Part shown: piece after piece, positions 26,401-34,927 of the stretch | Position numbering within the stretch: position 1 is the first letter of the stretch | Layout: each line of letters opens with the position of its first letter | Assembly: GCA_035995185.1 (NCBI GenBank) | Contig: DASYKT010000012.1 | Span: 1-64,000 of the forward strand | Origin: DASYKT01 sp035995185 | GTDB taxonomy: Bacteria; Acidobacteriota; Blastocatellia; Pyrinomonadales; Pyrinomonadaceae | Reading direction: 5' to 3' | DNA length: 64,000 nt | Notes under the pieces: generated by a model | Told to the model about the DNA's origin: nothing | The model's input: the letters and a program-made list of their open reading frames with translations, nothing else | Database searches by the model: none | Translations under genes and position numbers: made by a program

Positions 26401-28842
26401 CGGAGCTATTACTTTTGTCGGACGCAGTAAGGAATCTGCGTATTCATAATGGGTAACCTGGCCGTTGGCGTCGGTAGTAGTCAAAATCAATCCGGTCACG
26501 GAGTCATATGTGGCGGACGTCGTAAAACCGGTGCTCGATCCATATGTCGTATTGCCCGGGGCGGCTGAAGTACTGCTTAAAGGGTAAGTGCCGGTTGAAT
26601 CATAGGACGTCGTCGTTACTTTTCCTTTAGCATCGGTAGCCTCTGTTCGGTTTCCATAAGTATCGAATTTCGCACGGGTAACAAGATACGCGCTGGAGTT
26701 GGTAACTACACCTTTCGTGCTATCCCAGCTTCTTTGCCTGGTAGGCAACCCGCGATGCGTGCTGGTAGGCACATATCCGCTCTCGTCATAGAGCATTTCA
26801 CTCTGTGAGAGTATGTCAGCGTCGTTAGCTCCGGTCCTTACCTTTACCACGAGCGGTATCCCCAGAATGTTCGCGCTTCGATAGCCTGAATCCGAACTGT
26901 AGGTGGTCTCCGTATATTTAAGCGGAGTCGAAGGAACAGTGATATCGCCGATGAGAGCCGTTTGTGCCGTGCTGCTGCTCATGACGTAATAGTCATATGT
27001 TGCGGCATAGGTTTGATCCATCCCCGTATCCATGTAGTGGGAAGTGTCATAGCTAAATTTACTGGTCTGGGTGAGAGCTGAGCTGCTTCCTTCTTCAAAG
27101 ATGATATTTGTGACCTGACTCAATCGCGCGGCCCTGCGCATCTTGAAATACGTTGTCGTATTAGACTGTCCCAGCTGACAGGTGACATGGTATTCCGTGT
27201 CATAGGATTCGTGTGCGTCGTATGCATATAGCTCTCGCCGCAGCATACTCCTTACCCCGCTCACCGGCTTGGAGTAAAAGGTCTTTGAGTAGGGCATTCC
27301 CACTCTTGGATCTTTATCCCCAAAACGATAATAGAGCCGCGACTGGCTATCCGCATATTTATCTCCGGGGCCATATTTAACGGTTATTACTTGTGTGCCA
27401 TCGGGGTTAATAGTACTAAGTGCACCGCCGCCATCCAACCAGTCGCCCCCTTCGTATGTCCATTCCAGGATGTCACTGCCGGTTCCGTTTACACTTTGCT
27501 TTTTGGAGGAAAGATGTCTTAGCTGCTGCACATATGGCTGCGCGTCTCCGTCGAGGCTGTCTCCCGGGCTGGCGACCGCCGCCGGACCGGTGTATTCATA
27601 TTTCTCGTACGCATTTGTCGGATAAATAACTTTATCTATTTCTCCGTAGACGTTATAGCTGAACTTATATTTTGCATGGTTCGGCAGCTCTATTTCCGTC
27701 AAAACCATCGGGTTGAATAATTGTGATTGAGCCTGGCCCAGGCCAACAATGAGTGTTGCCATGCGGGGAACTCCGGGAGCCTCAGGATCTTCTTCCGGTG
27801 CTATTGACTGAAATAAACGCTCATAAGAAGACGATTGTGTCAGGGGGTAATTTCCCGAACCGTAATTTGTCGGAGCAGCAGAGGGATTGGGCAGGTATTC
27901 GCTGGCGACCACTCTTAAAGCCGGTGTCTGGTTACTTAAATTCGGAGTAAGTGCGTCTTCCAGGTGTTTCCAGACGAAATTATAATTCAACTCCTCATTG
28001 TCGGTGCCATCCAGGCCGGGCAAGGTATATGGAATAGTATCGTCATCGCTCGGGGCGACCAAGGGGTCGACAATGTGACGTCCCAGGGCATCGGTCCATT
28101 CGCGGGTGCTGTTATCGTAGGTTAATGTATTCCCATTTTTGTCTTCTATCGATGCACTGGTGGTATTTATTGTGTACTTGGTTCCGTCGGGCGTATAGAT
28201 GACCCCGGTGCCGACCGTTGAGCCTGCATCGAAACGAATTCGGGAACCATCTATCGCGTAAAATGTTCCGCTCGTATCGACAGAGGCCGCGGTTGCAGGC
28301 TGGTCGTTTTTCCTCAAAGTATGAGAGGACCCGTCAGGCATATGAATGTATACTTCCGGTACCCGAAAATTAAAACAGCCTCCGGCGGCGCTGGAAAATA
28401 TATGGTAAGGCCTGCCCCGATACTCATAACCGACGGAGAAATCCGGAAATTCTATTATCGGTAACGATAAACTGCTTCTCCAGCCCTGGACGGAATGCTC
28501 GGCATAAATGGCTTTTGTCACACTTTGGGTGTAACCGCCGAAATGAACCGTGTTAATGTGCTCTATTTTCCAGACGTCTGACGCATAGGACAACGTAATC
28601 GGAAGATCGATCCCGGGGCCCGGGTAATTTCCTAAAGGAATTCCTAAATTAAGCTTTGCGCTGTCATTAACGGTGCCCTGGGTAAATCTGATGTTTGATT
28701 GGTCCTGGCTCAAGACTGAAATGGAAAGACTTGCCAGACAGGCGATAGCGAAGAAAATATTGATCAAAACGTTTCTTCCCGCCTGCCATATAAAACCCAG
28801 GCTGCATCCTATATCTAACCGTTTATTCGCGATTTGTTTCAT
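23407..28842 (-). CDS. RHS/YD-repeat surface protein with polyglutamine C-terminal region
   Basis: The start is ATG 28842, preceded by AAGGACG; the longer frame to 28938 is unsupported. The 1811-residue product has a signal peptide or anchor (about 17-45), an N-terminal beta region of about 600 residues, and then many YD repeats (for example YEYDDNSNLTKTTDARNH and FTYNSAGAVTKMQLGNG). The RHS core hallmark is YDYTGYEKD-like DYTGYEKDIESGLEYAQARY, then RFTSVDPL and SYVLNSPYKFTDPLG ending at about residue 1562. The remaining 249 residues vary between RHS proteins: a run of 12 Gln, a Pro/Lys-rich basic segment, then a Thr-rich beta domain. No known toxin domain is recognisable there and no immunity gene follows, so this may be an adhesin or shell rather than a polymorphic toxin. 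Confidence 0.88.
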   Translation of the reverse strand: MKQIANKRLDIGCSLGFIWQAGRNVLINIFFAIACLASLSISVLSQDQSNIRFTQGTVNDSAKLNLGIPLGNYPGPGIDLPITLSYASDVWKIEHINTVHFGGYTQSVTKAIYAEHSVQGWRSSLSLPIIEFPDFSVGYEYRGRPYHIFSSAAGGCFNFRVPEVYIHMPDGSSHTLRKNDQPATAASVDTSGTFYAIDGSRIRFDAGSTVGTGVIYTPDGTKYTINTTSASIEDKNGNTLTYDNSTREWTDALGRHIVDPLVAPSDDDTIPYTLPGLDGTDNEELNYNFVWKHLEDALTPNLSNQTPALRVVASEYLPNPSAAPTNYGSGNYPLTQSSSYERLFQSIAPEEDPEAPGVPRMATLIVGLGQAQSQLFNPMVLTEIELPNHAKYKFSYNVYGEIDKVIYPTNAYEKYEYTGPAAVASPGDSLDGDAQPYVQQLRHLSSKKQSVNGTGSDILEWTYEGGDWLDGGGALSTINPDGTQVITVKYGPGDKYADSQSRLYYRFGDKDPRVGMPYSKTFYSKPVSGVRSMLRRELYAYDAHESYDTEYHVTCQLGQSNTTTYFKMRRAARLSQVTNIIFEEGSSSALTQTSKFSYDTSHYMDTGMDQTYAATYDYYVMSSSTAQTALIGDITVPSTPLKYTETTYSSDSGYRSANILGIPLVVKVRTGANDADILSQSEMLYDESGYVPTSTHRGLPTRQRSWDSTKGVVTNSSAYLVTRAKFDTYGNRTEATDAKGKVTTTSYDSTGTYPLSSTSAAPGNTTYGSSTGFTTSATYDSVTGLILTTTDANGQVTHYEYADSLLRPTKVIAPNGQESITQYGADPSDPDDRWVKVKSQIDAAHWSEANSWYDGAGRTYLTQKIDAQGDIFSETEYDDMGRVKRSTNPYRTGETKRWTTPTYDDLSRTTKVTMPDPTSTPTTVQFSYGLSSSGVVGTTKTITDQAGKKRKGIVDSLGNMVRVIEDPDGDNLATDYVFDKMGNLRKTTQDAQSRYFMYDSLGRVLFSKQVEQDDNSTISVTGNTDPVTSNYHWSTKYEYDDNSNLTKTTDARNHYVQGTYDDLNRLIYRDYSDTSMPDVTFYYDGTGLGSAPAYSKGKTTRVASSASESRNTSFDLMGRLLTSEQRTTAEQLAGTQSPYGFTYTYNLSGVMMTETYPSGRVVKHTLDSDGELFQVQSKKNSAAGYWTYADGFTYNSAGAVTKMQLGNGHWETASYNERLQVTQIGLGTTSTTQDLLKLEFGYTSTSTSNDNNGSMRSQVITVPTTGSTAGFSATQLYSYDSLNRVGQVTEYSNPNDWQQTFYYDRYGNRRYAEAGTTTLPKNCSSGTAVCAADRKKLNPTISAGTNRLDLDQDGDSINDYTYDANGAVTKNALGERFGYDEESRQKEFFSASNGSGTPDVIYIYDGDGKRVKKVTGSEMTVFVYDAVGQLAAEYSTQLASTPQVNYLTADHLGSPRVVTNANGAVTSRKDFSPFGEETVTAKRVSGLGYTPSAEEVRQDYTGYEKDIESGLEYAQARYYNPAHGRFTSVDPLAASAAIRNPQSFNRYSYVLNSPYKFTDPLGLMAQGTYSETGFCGAQNSSCSDDATDPFAAEQELQARAQQQQQQQQQQQQPKPPPKKKIKKIKAKKTNPPPAPQKGPKPVSATVTPIGTPGPDAVPVKPGGPYKVGSMGLFMVTVMGDDGKPFEGESTEVVSSTVNGTPTNTVTGGATLTNGSFTDMIAPPGIVTMPTDPTDQQVNTISAPMENTPVTVEQTVTMTIRGPKTDTTLTIVHKRTLTNVDAAGKLRPTINGSRFVMTPHGTTVTQNTPVSP

Positions 28843-28889
28843 AACAACGTCCTTTTGTGAACCTATAATATTTTTCAGATAAGATCTTT

Positions 28890-30068
28890 TTACCGTCGGT
28901 ATAAAGCCGGCACAGGCGTGTCGCCGTTCTGTCCCCACTGTTGAGTGCGCCAGGAACCGTCGTGGCTGTTAACGATCCACCAGGTCCCCGTCGAAGGCCG
29001 CCAGATAGCGATGTCACACTTGCCGTCGGCGTCGTAATCGTTCTGCACCGCGAGGTCGCCCGTAGTTCCCCAGGAAGCAGTAATATTACTGCCGCCGGAA
29101 CTCGGTTTGATCAGCCAGCCGCCTGCGCTAAACAGCGCGAAGTCCGCTTTGCCATCGCCGTCGTAGTCTCCCGGCACTCCGCTGTAGGTAGTGCCGCTTG
29201 AGCCCAGCGCCTGGGTCAGCGATTGCGAGGTAGAACTGGTGTAGTAATAGAACGTGAGCGAAGAATTCTGCCAGGTAGCAACATCGGCTTTGCCGTCGCC
29301 GTCATAATCGGCCGGGACGGGCTGGTGATTGGGGCCGCCGAAGTTGGCGCTCACCGTACTACTCGTCGAGCTGTAGTAGATGTACCAGGTATTGTTGGAT
29401 GAGCGATAGACCGCCGGGTCCGTCTTGCCGTCTCCGTCAAAGTCGGCCGAGGCGACCACGTCACTGGTCGTTCCGAGTGAGACCGTGTAATAGCTGGCGC
29501 CGCCGCTGGGCGCGATCCACCAGGTCCCCGTCGAGGGCCGGAAGATGGCCAGATCGGTCTTGCCATCCCCGTCATAGTCGCCCGGAGCGGCTAGATCGCC
29601 GGTCGTTCCCCAGCCTACCTGGAATCCCTGCGAACCGGTTCCGCCGAGGCAATACCAGACGCCGCTCGATGGCCTCCAAACGGCCAGGTCGGCCGGCGGG
29701 ACCGCGCTGGCATTGGCGTCCTCAACTGCCACTGTTCGCGACCCCGCGTTGATGTACTCCTTGGATAACTGTACGGACGGGGTTGGCGTCGGCATAAATG
29801 GATTGACGCTGGCCAGCAGGCTCTCGTTCCTGGCTAACGGATTGTGCCTGGCTTTTTCCTCACGGGCCGAATCCTCCAGGTATTTCAAGCCCGTACCCAA
29901 TACTCCCAGAGAAAGAAAAGCGATCAGGCCGATCGCCAGCCATCGCTGTGTGACGTTCAAATTACGCCACCATTTTCTTTTGCCGGTTGTTTGGGTATTT
30001 GTGCCGTCGTTTTTCTGTTCTTCGGCTACACTTAGCCCTTCCATAGCCTCACGTCTTCTTTTAGACAT
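28890..30068 (-). CDS. FG-GAP/VCBS repeat protein with one membrane helix
   Basis: I take the ATG at 30068 (MSKRRREAMEG); the frame upstream to 30140 has no support. The ~392-residue protein has a basic cytoplasmic N-terminus and one membrane helix around WLAIGLIAFLSLGVLGTGLKYL (residues about 50-70). Then come six to seven FG-GAP blades, each with a DYDGDGKTD-type Ca2+-binding loop followed by a (A/P)V(W/F)RPS-type strand and a Trp-rich strand. Such repeats form integrin-like beta propellers. The stop lies 47 bp upstream of the RHS start, so the pair is likely co-transcribed. The blades are highly alike at DNA level. The product is probably an inner-membrane-anchored periplasmic propeller acting with the RHS protein. 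Confidence 0.82.
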   Translation of the reverse strand: MSKRRREAMEGLSVAEEQKNDGTNTQTTGKRKWWRNLNVTQRWLAIGLIAFLSLGVLGTGLKYLEDSAREEKARHNPLARNESLLASVNPFMPTPTPSVQLSKEYINAGSRTVAVEDANASAVPPADLAVWRPSSGVWYCLGGTGSQGFQVGWGTTGDLAAPGDYDGDGKTDLAIFRPSTGTWWIAPSGGASYYTVSLGTTSDVVASADFDGDGKTDPAVYRSSNNTWYIYYSSTSSTVSANFGGPNHQPVPADYDGDGKADVATWQNSSLTFYYYTSSTSQSLTQALGSSGTTYSGVPGDYDGDGKADFALFSAGGWLIKPSSGGSNITASWGTTGDLAVQNDYDADGKCDIAIWRPSTGTWWIVNSHDGSWRTQQWGQNGDTPVPALYRR

Positions 30069-30580
30069 AGTTAGACCTATCCGATCTTCAAAAAATATTA
30101 ATTTCCCGCTTGAAAAAATTGACCTGGCTGATGCGTACAAGACAGCTTTCTTTAGTAAAGCTGCCTGCAGTTTTAGGAGGGAGTGTAAAACTGATTTGAT
30201 GTTTCAATAACAACGGCGGTTTGGCGCCAAGTGTTACAAAAGCTTTCTGAGAATGAACCTCAGAAAATTCAATTACATGTACAAACTATAGACAGCAGAA
30301 AACCCGAAAAGTTCCCGGAAAAGCAAAAAAACCGGCAGGCGGAGCATTAATTGCGCTCAACCGGACGGTGCCATCTGGACAGTTTGGAACTTCTGAAGCT
30401 GTCTCATTTACAACTACACTTTCTTTATTAAATTGACGAGACTTTAATGTGTTAGTCCTGGTTTGTCAAGAGAAATTTACACTGAAGTGTTAAATCCCGC
30501 TAACACTCTTTACCGCATTTTGAAAGATAGATACGGATTAGAAGAGATTGGTTGCTTTGCGGCATATATACGACATTTTG
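30069..30580. other. Intergenic stretch without a supported gene
   Basis: No coding frame looks real. The stretch is AT-rich and probably contains the promoter of the FG-GAP/RHS operon on the minus strand. I could not pin down promoter boxes. Confidence 0.5.
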
Positions 30581-30733
30581 GTGTTGTCCTAAAGCTGTGG
30601 TGTTCGCATCATTCGGAATAGATAAAAGATGATAGATGATAACTGAAAGATTCGATCTATTCTCTATCATCTATCAGTTATCATCTATTCCGAACGACAT
30701 TCCCTTCTCAGCACCACAGCTTTAGGACACTAC
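30581..30733. mobile_element. Miniature inverted-repeat element (MITE), copy 1
   Basis: Ends TGTCCTAAAGCTGTGGTG and CACCACAGCTTTAGGACA are perfect 18 bp inverted repeats inside a ~22 bp imperfect arm. The element is 153 bp long and has a second nested inverted pair (TTCGGAATAG / CTATTCCGAA). The decamer CGACATTTTG lies immediately outside both ends (30571-30580 and 30734-30743), as expected for a target-site duplication. It encodes nothing, so it would need a transposase in trans. A second copy lies near 57.7 kb. Confidence 0.8.
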
Positions 30734-30877
30734 CGACATTTTGTATGCCTTGCCAGGAGGACGGCGATTAGCGCGGAACCGTATAACCCCCTATGTAACT
30801 CCAACGCGCAGCCCTTTTATAAAAGCAAAGAGAACCGGCACATCCGCTTGAGCGTCCATGTCACCGGCTATTTTAAA

Positions 30878-30910
30878 GAGCGATCACTTTTGATCGCCCT
30901 TTTGTTTTGA
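30878..30910. terminator. Intrinsic terminator, possibly bidirectional
   Basis: Hairpin GCGATCA/TGATCGC is flanked on the plus strand by CCCTTTTGTTTT and on the minus strand by TCTTTAAAA. It lies 14 bp past the stop of the minus-strand proline-rich peptide gene, which it probably terminates. Confidence 0.6.
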
Positions 30911-30923
30911 CGATGTTTTAATT

Positions 30924-31130
30924 TTAAAAAACGACATCCGGCGGCGCCCCGGGGACCGGGCCCGGCGGCGGGATCGGCTCAGGGTTCGGATCGGGAAACG
31001 GCTCCGGGTTAGGCGTGGGAACCGGATCGGTTACCGGATACGGGTTTGGTTCGCCCGGTTCGGGTGAATTCGGTTCTTTCGGGTCTTTGAAAGGCCCGCC
31101 CGGATTTTCAGCTAATTTTATGTTGCTCAT
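30924..31130 (-). CDS. Small proline-rich protein
   Basis: A 68-residue frame starts at ATG 31130 with a strong AAGGAAGGG site 5 bp upstream. It begins MSNIKLAENPGG and continues as Pro/Asn/Glu-rich repeats such as DPVPTPNPEPFPDPNPEP. There is no signal peptide and no known domain. The strong ribosome site and the terminator just after the stop support a real gene. The extended low-complexity chain may be a spacer or a binding peptide. The repeats make the DNA prone to slippage. Function unknown. Confidence 0.55.
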   Translation of the reverse strand: MSNIKLAENPGGPFKDPKEPNSPEPGEPNPYPVTDPVPTPNPEPFPDPNPEPIPPPGPVPGAPPDVVF

Positions 31131-31271
31131 AAACACCCTTCCTTTTCTGTTCAAAACTGAAGCGAAACGATACATTTCTTTTGTCGCTTTTACTAAGGCA
31201 AATTACATTCCAGTCATTCGGGTCTATCTGCTTTAACCGTAAAAACTTGAAAAAAAACCCGGCTCGTGCAA

Positions 31272-32117
31272 ATGATATTGAAAAGCAATAAAACGGCTAT
31301 GCAATTCTCTTTACAAAATCTGTTACGGCATCTGTATAAAAAATCCTTTGAAGAGGATGTTTTCAGCCGCGCGGCCGCCGTTGCTTTTTATTTTTCGTTC
31401 GCCTTCTTTCCGCTTTTACTTTTTCTCATCAGTTTGATCGGGCTGGTGCTGGGCAATGCTTCCGACCTGCTTTCGGAGCTGTTTCTTTATCTCGGAAAAA
31501 TAATGCCGCCTTCCGCGTTTGAGCTGGCCCAAAACACCATCTCCGAAGTCATTATAGACAGTTCGCGCACCACGCTGACCATCGGGCTGGTCATCACTCT
31601 CTGGTCGGCGTCGGCCGGGCTGGATAATCTGCGCGTCGCGCTAAACGGCGTCTACAACCTGAAAGAAAGCCGCGCCCGCTGGAAAACTTTGCTGCTCGCC
31701 CCGCTGATCACCGTCTGCGTATGTCTTTTGATCTCGATCGCGCTGGGTTCGATCTTTTACAGCTCGCGCCTGGCAAGCTGGATATTACCGGCTGCCGCAC
31801 CGTATGTGGTCAGGCCCTTGAGCTGGCTGATAGTGGTCGTGGCGATGCTTCTGGCGTTCTTTCTTCTCTACAGCATCCTGCCCGACCATAAAAAAAAGGT
31901 CTGGAGATGGATCACGCCGGGTTCGATTGTCGGGGTTTGCCTGTGGCTGCTTGTATCTATTATTTTCCAGGTCTATTTGTCGTTTTTTGACAACTATGCG
32001 GGAACTTACGGTTCGCTCGGCGCAATGATAATTCTGATGCTGTGGCTGTATCTGACCGCGCTGGTGATCCTCTTAGGCGCGATAGTAAATGTCATCTTTG
32101 ATGATTTTGCGAACTGA
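31272..32117 (+). CDS. YihY/BrkB-family inner-membrane protein
   Basis: About 281 residues with six predicted membrane helices. The family signature AAAVAFYFSFAFFPLLLFLISLIG lies at about residues 37-60, then an amphipathic stretch, TIGLVITLWSASAGLDNLRVALNGVYN, and the terminal GAMIILMLWLYLTALVILLGA. These match the YihY/BrkB family, wrongly once called RNase BN. The physiological role is not settled; some members act as transporters. The start is uncertain: GTG 31266, ATG 31272 or ATG 31299, none with a strong ribosome site. It is a single gene, convergent with the primase gene across a palindromic repeat. Confidence 0.85.
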   Translation: MILKSNKTAMQFSLQNLLRHLYKKSFEEDVFSRAAAVAFYFSFAFFPLLLFLISLIGLVLGNASDLLSELFLYLGKIMPPSAFELAQNTISEVIIDSSRTTLTIGLVITLWSASAGLDNLRVALNGVYNLKESRARWKTLLLAPLITVCVCLLISIALGSIFYSSRLASWILPAAAPYVVRPLSWLIVVVAMLLAFFLLYSILPDHKKKVWRWITPGSIVGVCLWLLVSIIFQVYLSFFDNYAGTYGSLGAMIILMLWLYLTALVILLGAIVNVIFDDFAN

Positions 32118-32130
32118 GAGATTTAGTTTT

Positions 32131-32187
32131 AAACTCCCCTCCTTACAAAGGAGGGGTGGCGCGGCCTTGCGCGACGGGGTGGTTCTT
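32131..32187. repeat. Palindromic repeat, CCTCCTT family, copy 1
   Basis: AACTCCCCTCCTT followed by AAGGAGGGGTGGCGC forms one hairpin, then GCGCGGCC..GCGCGAC and GGGGTGGTTCTT. Further copies are near 38.2, 39.2, 40.8 and 59.4 kb. It sits between two convergent stop codons. Confidence 0.8.
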
Positions 32188-32215
32188 CAAATCAAAATCA
32201 GGTGCGATAATATCC

Positions 32216-33442
32216 TTACTTTTGCTTTCTTCTCAGCATGGACCTTACCGAATCGAGCGCGTTATCAAACGCTTCTTTATCTTTTTGCGGGCTGCAATAC
32301 ACGGCGCGATCGTCGATGAACGCGGCGACGCGCGGTTTGCCCTGCCCGATAAAAACGTCGGTGTAAGGAAATTTGTGGCGCTCCAGCCAGTCGATGATAT
32401 GGATGCGCATTTGCGCGGGAGAAAGCGCGTAACCGTCGTCATTTCTTGAGCGGTCTTCCGAACAGCGCGAGGTAAAAATAACTATATCGGCGACCTTGGC
32501 CAGTTCGTGGGCAAACTCCAACGCTCCCGGCACCGGCGCGCCGATCGTTTCCGCCCCGCGCCATTTGTCGTATTTTGCCAGCACGCCGTCCAGGTCGACA
32601 CAGACACGCGGCTTCTGTTTTGGCACCACGATCTTCGGCGCCGACTTCGCTTTTTCGGCCTCTTCTTTTTTGCTGAGTTTTTTCACCGCCGGCAGCGGCG
32701 CCGGCCGCATCGCCAGCAGCGCTTCGACCGCTTCCGCGCCCTCCAGCCATTCGCTTTCGCCGATCGAATCAAAATTCCAGACGCGCGTGTAATGATGATT
32801 TGTATGATGGCGGCCGGGCAGCCGCAGCGCGTAAGGCAAGTGGCCGGGTTCGACGTGCGCTTTGGGCGGGAAAACTTCCGGCCGCCGCGGCAATCCGAAA
32901 TCCTGCCAATCGTCGCGCAGCTCCGAAACAAATTGAAAAACGTCCGCCAGCGGGTATTCTTTATCGAGCAGCGCCCAGACGTGATAGCCGCCCGCGCCGC
33001 TGCTGTCCATCACGACGGGGTCGAGAAATTTTTCGCGCAGCCGCCCGGCCCAGGTCAGGCACGCCGCCAGGTTTGCCGCCGCCAGTTCGTCGGCATTGGC
33101 CACCGTCGGATCATGCAGGTCTACGTCGACCGCAAACCATTTCGCGGTGTTGTGATCGCTGATGGCGTGCAGCCCGATCAGGTGCGAGCGCGAGCGCCCG
33201 GTAAAATGCCGCCGCAATTTCTGCATCGTCACCATATCGGTGCCGGCCGCGCGGCGTTCCGGTATCGGCAGCATCACCACGCCGATCTTGTCACCGCGCA
33301 GCGTGTACTGGCTCCACACGTCGCGGCGGTTCACCAGCCGTTCCATCGCCCAGCGGGCAAGGTCATCGGCGCGCTCTTCCCATTCATGAGCGATCCAAAG
33401 CAGTCGTTTATTTCCGGCAAATTCGGCAAAAGGCGCAGCCAT
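32216..33442 (-). CDS. Archaeo-eukaryotic-type primase fused to a HAD-fold phosphatase
   Basis: The first ~230 of 408 residues match the AEP primase/polymerase fold: catalytic D106-x-D108 in WFAVDVDLHD, S148-GAGGYH154-VW (the S-x-H nucleotide motif), and a late RLPGRHHT block. This pattern is closest to primases of TOTE-type and LigD-like systems. After a Lys/Glu linker (255-278) comes a HAD domain: D283-x-D285 in CVDLDGVL, T324-S325 in IVIFTSR, and D377-D378 in AAFIDDRA. HAD phosphatases in repair enzymes remove 3' phosphates, so one chain might clean and fill DNA ends; that is inference. It lies 21 bp downstream of the ligase on the same strand. All catalytic acids are present. Confidence 0.8.
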   Translation of the reverse strand: MAAPFAEFAGNKRLLWIAHEWEERADDLARWAMERLVNRRDVWSQYTLRGDKIGVVMLPIPERRAAGTDMVTMQKLRRHFTGRSRSHLIGLHAISDHNTAKWFAVDVDLHDPTVANADELAAANLAACLTWAGRLREKFLDPVVMDSSGAGGYHVWALLDKEYPLADVFQFVSELRDDWQDFGLPRRPEVFPPKAHVEPGHLPYALRLPGRHHTNHHYTRVWNFDSIGESEWLEGAEAVEALLAMRPAPLPAVKKLSKKEEAEKAKSAPKIVVPKQKPRVCVDLDGVLAKYDKWRGAETIGAPVPGALEFAHELAKVADIVIFTSRCSEDRSRNDDGYALSPAQMRIHIIDWLERHKFPYTDVFIGQGKPRVAAFIDDRAVYCSPQKDKEAFDNALDSVRSMLRRKQK

Positions 33443-33463
33443 AGATTATGAGACTTTCTGCAT

Positions 33464-34927
33464 CTACGAAATTTTTTCCCAGCCACTGACAAAATTTTCC
33501 TCGGCCAGACGCTCGAACCATTTTCGCGCGACTTTTTCCGTCTTGGCGACACGGATCTCGCGCTCGAGCGGGTTCTGGCGATTCGGGCTGAAATCGGTGA
33601 GGTACACCACGTAGCTCGGATAATTTTCCGTCTTTTCTTTATTCGTTTTCCACATCAGAAGTTTCCGGACCATCTGCTGGCCCTTCATCACTTTCGTATA
33701 CACCACGCGCTCGATCAGTTTGCTGTCCGGCGCCTGCTCTTCCCGCGCGGATCTTTCCGACTCTTCAACGTTGATGAAAGCTTCCAGCTGGCGGATATTT
33801 ACGTCTTCGACGTTCGCTTCCTTGTCTTCGCGCATGCGGATGAACTGCGGCGAGATAACGCTGGCCAGCGGCATTCGCGCCAGCGACTGATATCTTTCGC
33901 CCGTCCACTCCAGCACCATCTTTTTGATCGGGTCGCCTTTCGCGCCTTCGGAAATGAGGTCGAGCGCCGATATTTCCACCACCGGGCCGGGTTCGATCAT
34001 TTCATACGCGACAAAATCGCTGTTTACCGCCACGTAATCCGACGGCGCCACGCGGCGTTTTAGCTGGCTGACGATGGTCTTGCGGTCGTCATCGGTATAA
34101 CCGCCGCCGACGCGGGCAAATTCATGAAAAGTTCCGTCCTTGCGCATCACGGCGACCAGCAGATCGTGCAGCATTCCCTTGCGGTCGTCCGTCCCTTCGG
34201 AAAAACCGATGATCGCGGTGTCGATGCTGTGGCGCTCTTTGATCTTGTACCAGCCGGCCTGGTCATGGCGCACCACCAGACCTTCGGAACCGCCGTCCGT
34301 CACCCATTCCTTAAAGAGTTCGCGGACGACTTTCAAATCCTTGGCGATCTTGTATTCCGCCGGGTGGATCAGCGTGCCCTTTTCGAACAATTTATCGATC
34401 AGCTTAACGGCGTCTCCCGCGGAGGTGATCGGGTCATCGTTAAATTCGACCACGTCATAGATCGCCACGCTAAGCTTTTCCAGCTCCGCCTCGGACGAAG
34501 GGTTGCGCAGGGTGCTGCTCACCTGGTAAACCTTGTTGGCTTTTTTATTCCCCGTCGGCATATAAATTTCCGCGCCGAGCAGGCAGGATTTCACCTTGGC
34601 TTTTTTCAGTAGCTTTTCCGCTTCTTCATAAGCGGGCAAACCGCCGCGCACCGTTCCGCGCGGGTTGATCGAGAGCACGTCGTTCCCGTCAAAAGCGAGC
34701 AGCACAAATTCGCCGTCGTATTTTCGCGAAGCGTAGTAACCGTTAGCGTGCAAAATACGCGATATATCTTCCGAAGAGATGGGGCGCATCATTCCGCTCA
34801 GACGCCGCTTGTATTCCTGCGTGCGCGCCTGCAGCGTGGGATCGGCCAGCGCGTCCGCCGTGCCGACAAAATAGCCGCCCTTCTTGCGGGTAAATCTTGA
34901 CCGGTCGTATTTTAAGTTCACGGCCAT
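33464..34927 (-). CDS. ATP-dependent DNA ligase
   Basis: The 487-residue enzyme contains the nucleotidyl-transferase motif I RKYDGE with Lys69 as the AMP-accepting residue, motif III-like LLGAEIYMP, motif IV EGLVVR and motif V WYKIKE. Together these define the adenylation domain, followed by an OB fold (TAIIGF...FHEFARVGGGYTD). The last ~100 residues (RVVYTKVMKGQQMVRKLLMW...AEENFVSGWEKI) are an added domain, possibly WGR-like; I am unsure. The start codon touches the stop of the preceding unknown gene with no gap, so translation is likely coupled. With the primase-HAD gene it makes a LigD-like set. No Ku gene is in view. Confidence 0.88.
   Translation of the reverse strand: MAVNLKYDRSRFTRKKGGYFVGTADALADPTLQARTQEYKRRLSGMMRPISSEDISRILHANGYYASRKYDGEFVLLAFDGNDVLSINPRGTVRGGLPAYEEAEKLLKKAKVKSCLLGAEIYMPTGNKKANKVYQVSSTLRNPSSEAELEKLSVAIYDVVEFNDDPITSAGDAVKLIDKLFEKGTLIHPAEYKIAKDLKVVRELFKEWVTDGGSEGLVVRHDQAGWYKIKERHSIDTAIIGFSEGTDDRKGMLHDLLVAVMRKDGTFHEFARVGGGYTDDDRKTIVSQLKRRVAPSDYVAVNSDFVAYEMIEPGPVVEISALDLISEGAKGDPIKKMVLEWTGERYQSLARMPLASVISPQFIRMREDKEANVEDVNIRQLEAFINVEESERSAREEQAPDSKLIERVVYTKVMKGQQMVRKLLMWKTNKEKTENYPSYVVYLTDFSPNRQNPLEREIRVAKTEKVARKWFERLAEENFVSGWEKIS

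Noticed and set aside
32507..33451. Long plus-strand frame opposite the primase-HAD gene
   Set aside because: Arg/Gln-rich shadow frame of a GC-rich gene with no domain, while the minus-strand frame has all catalytic motifs.
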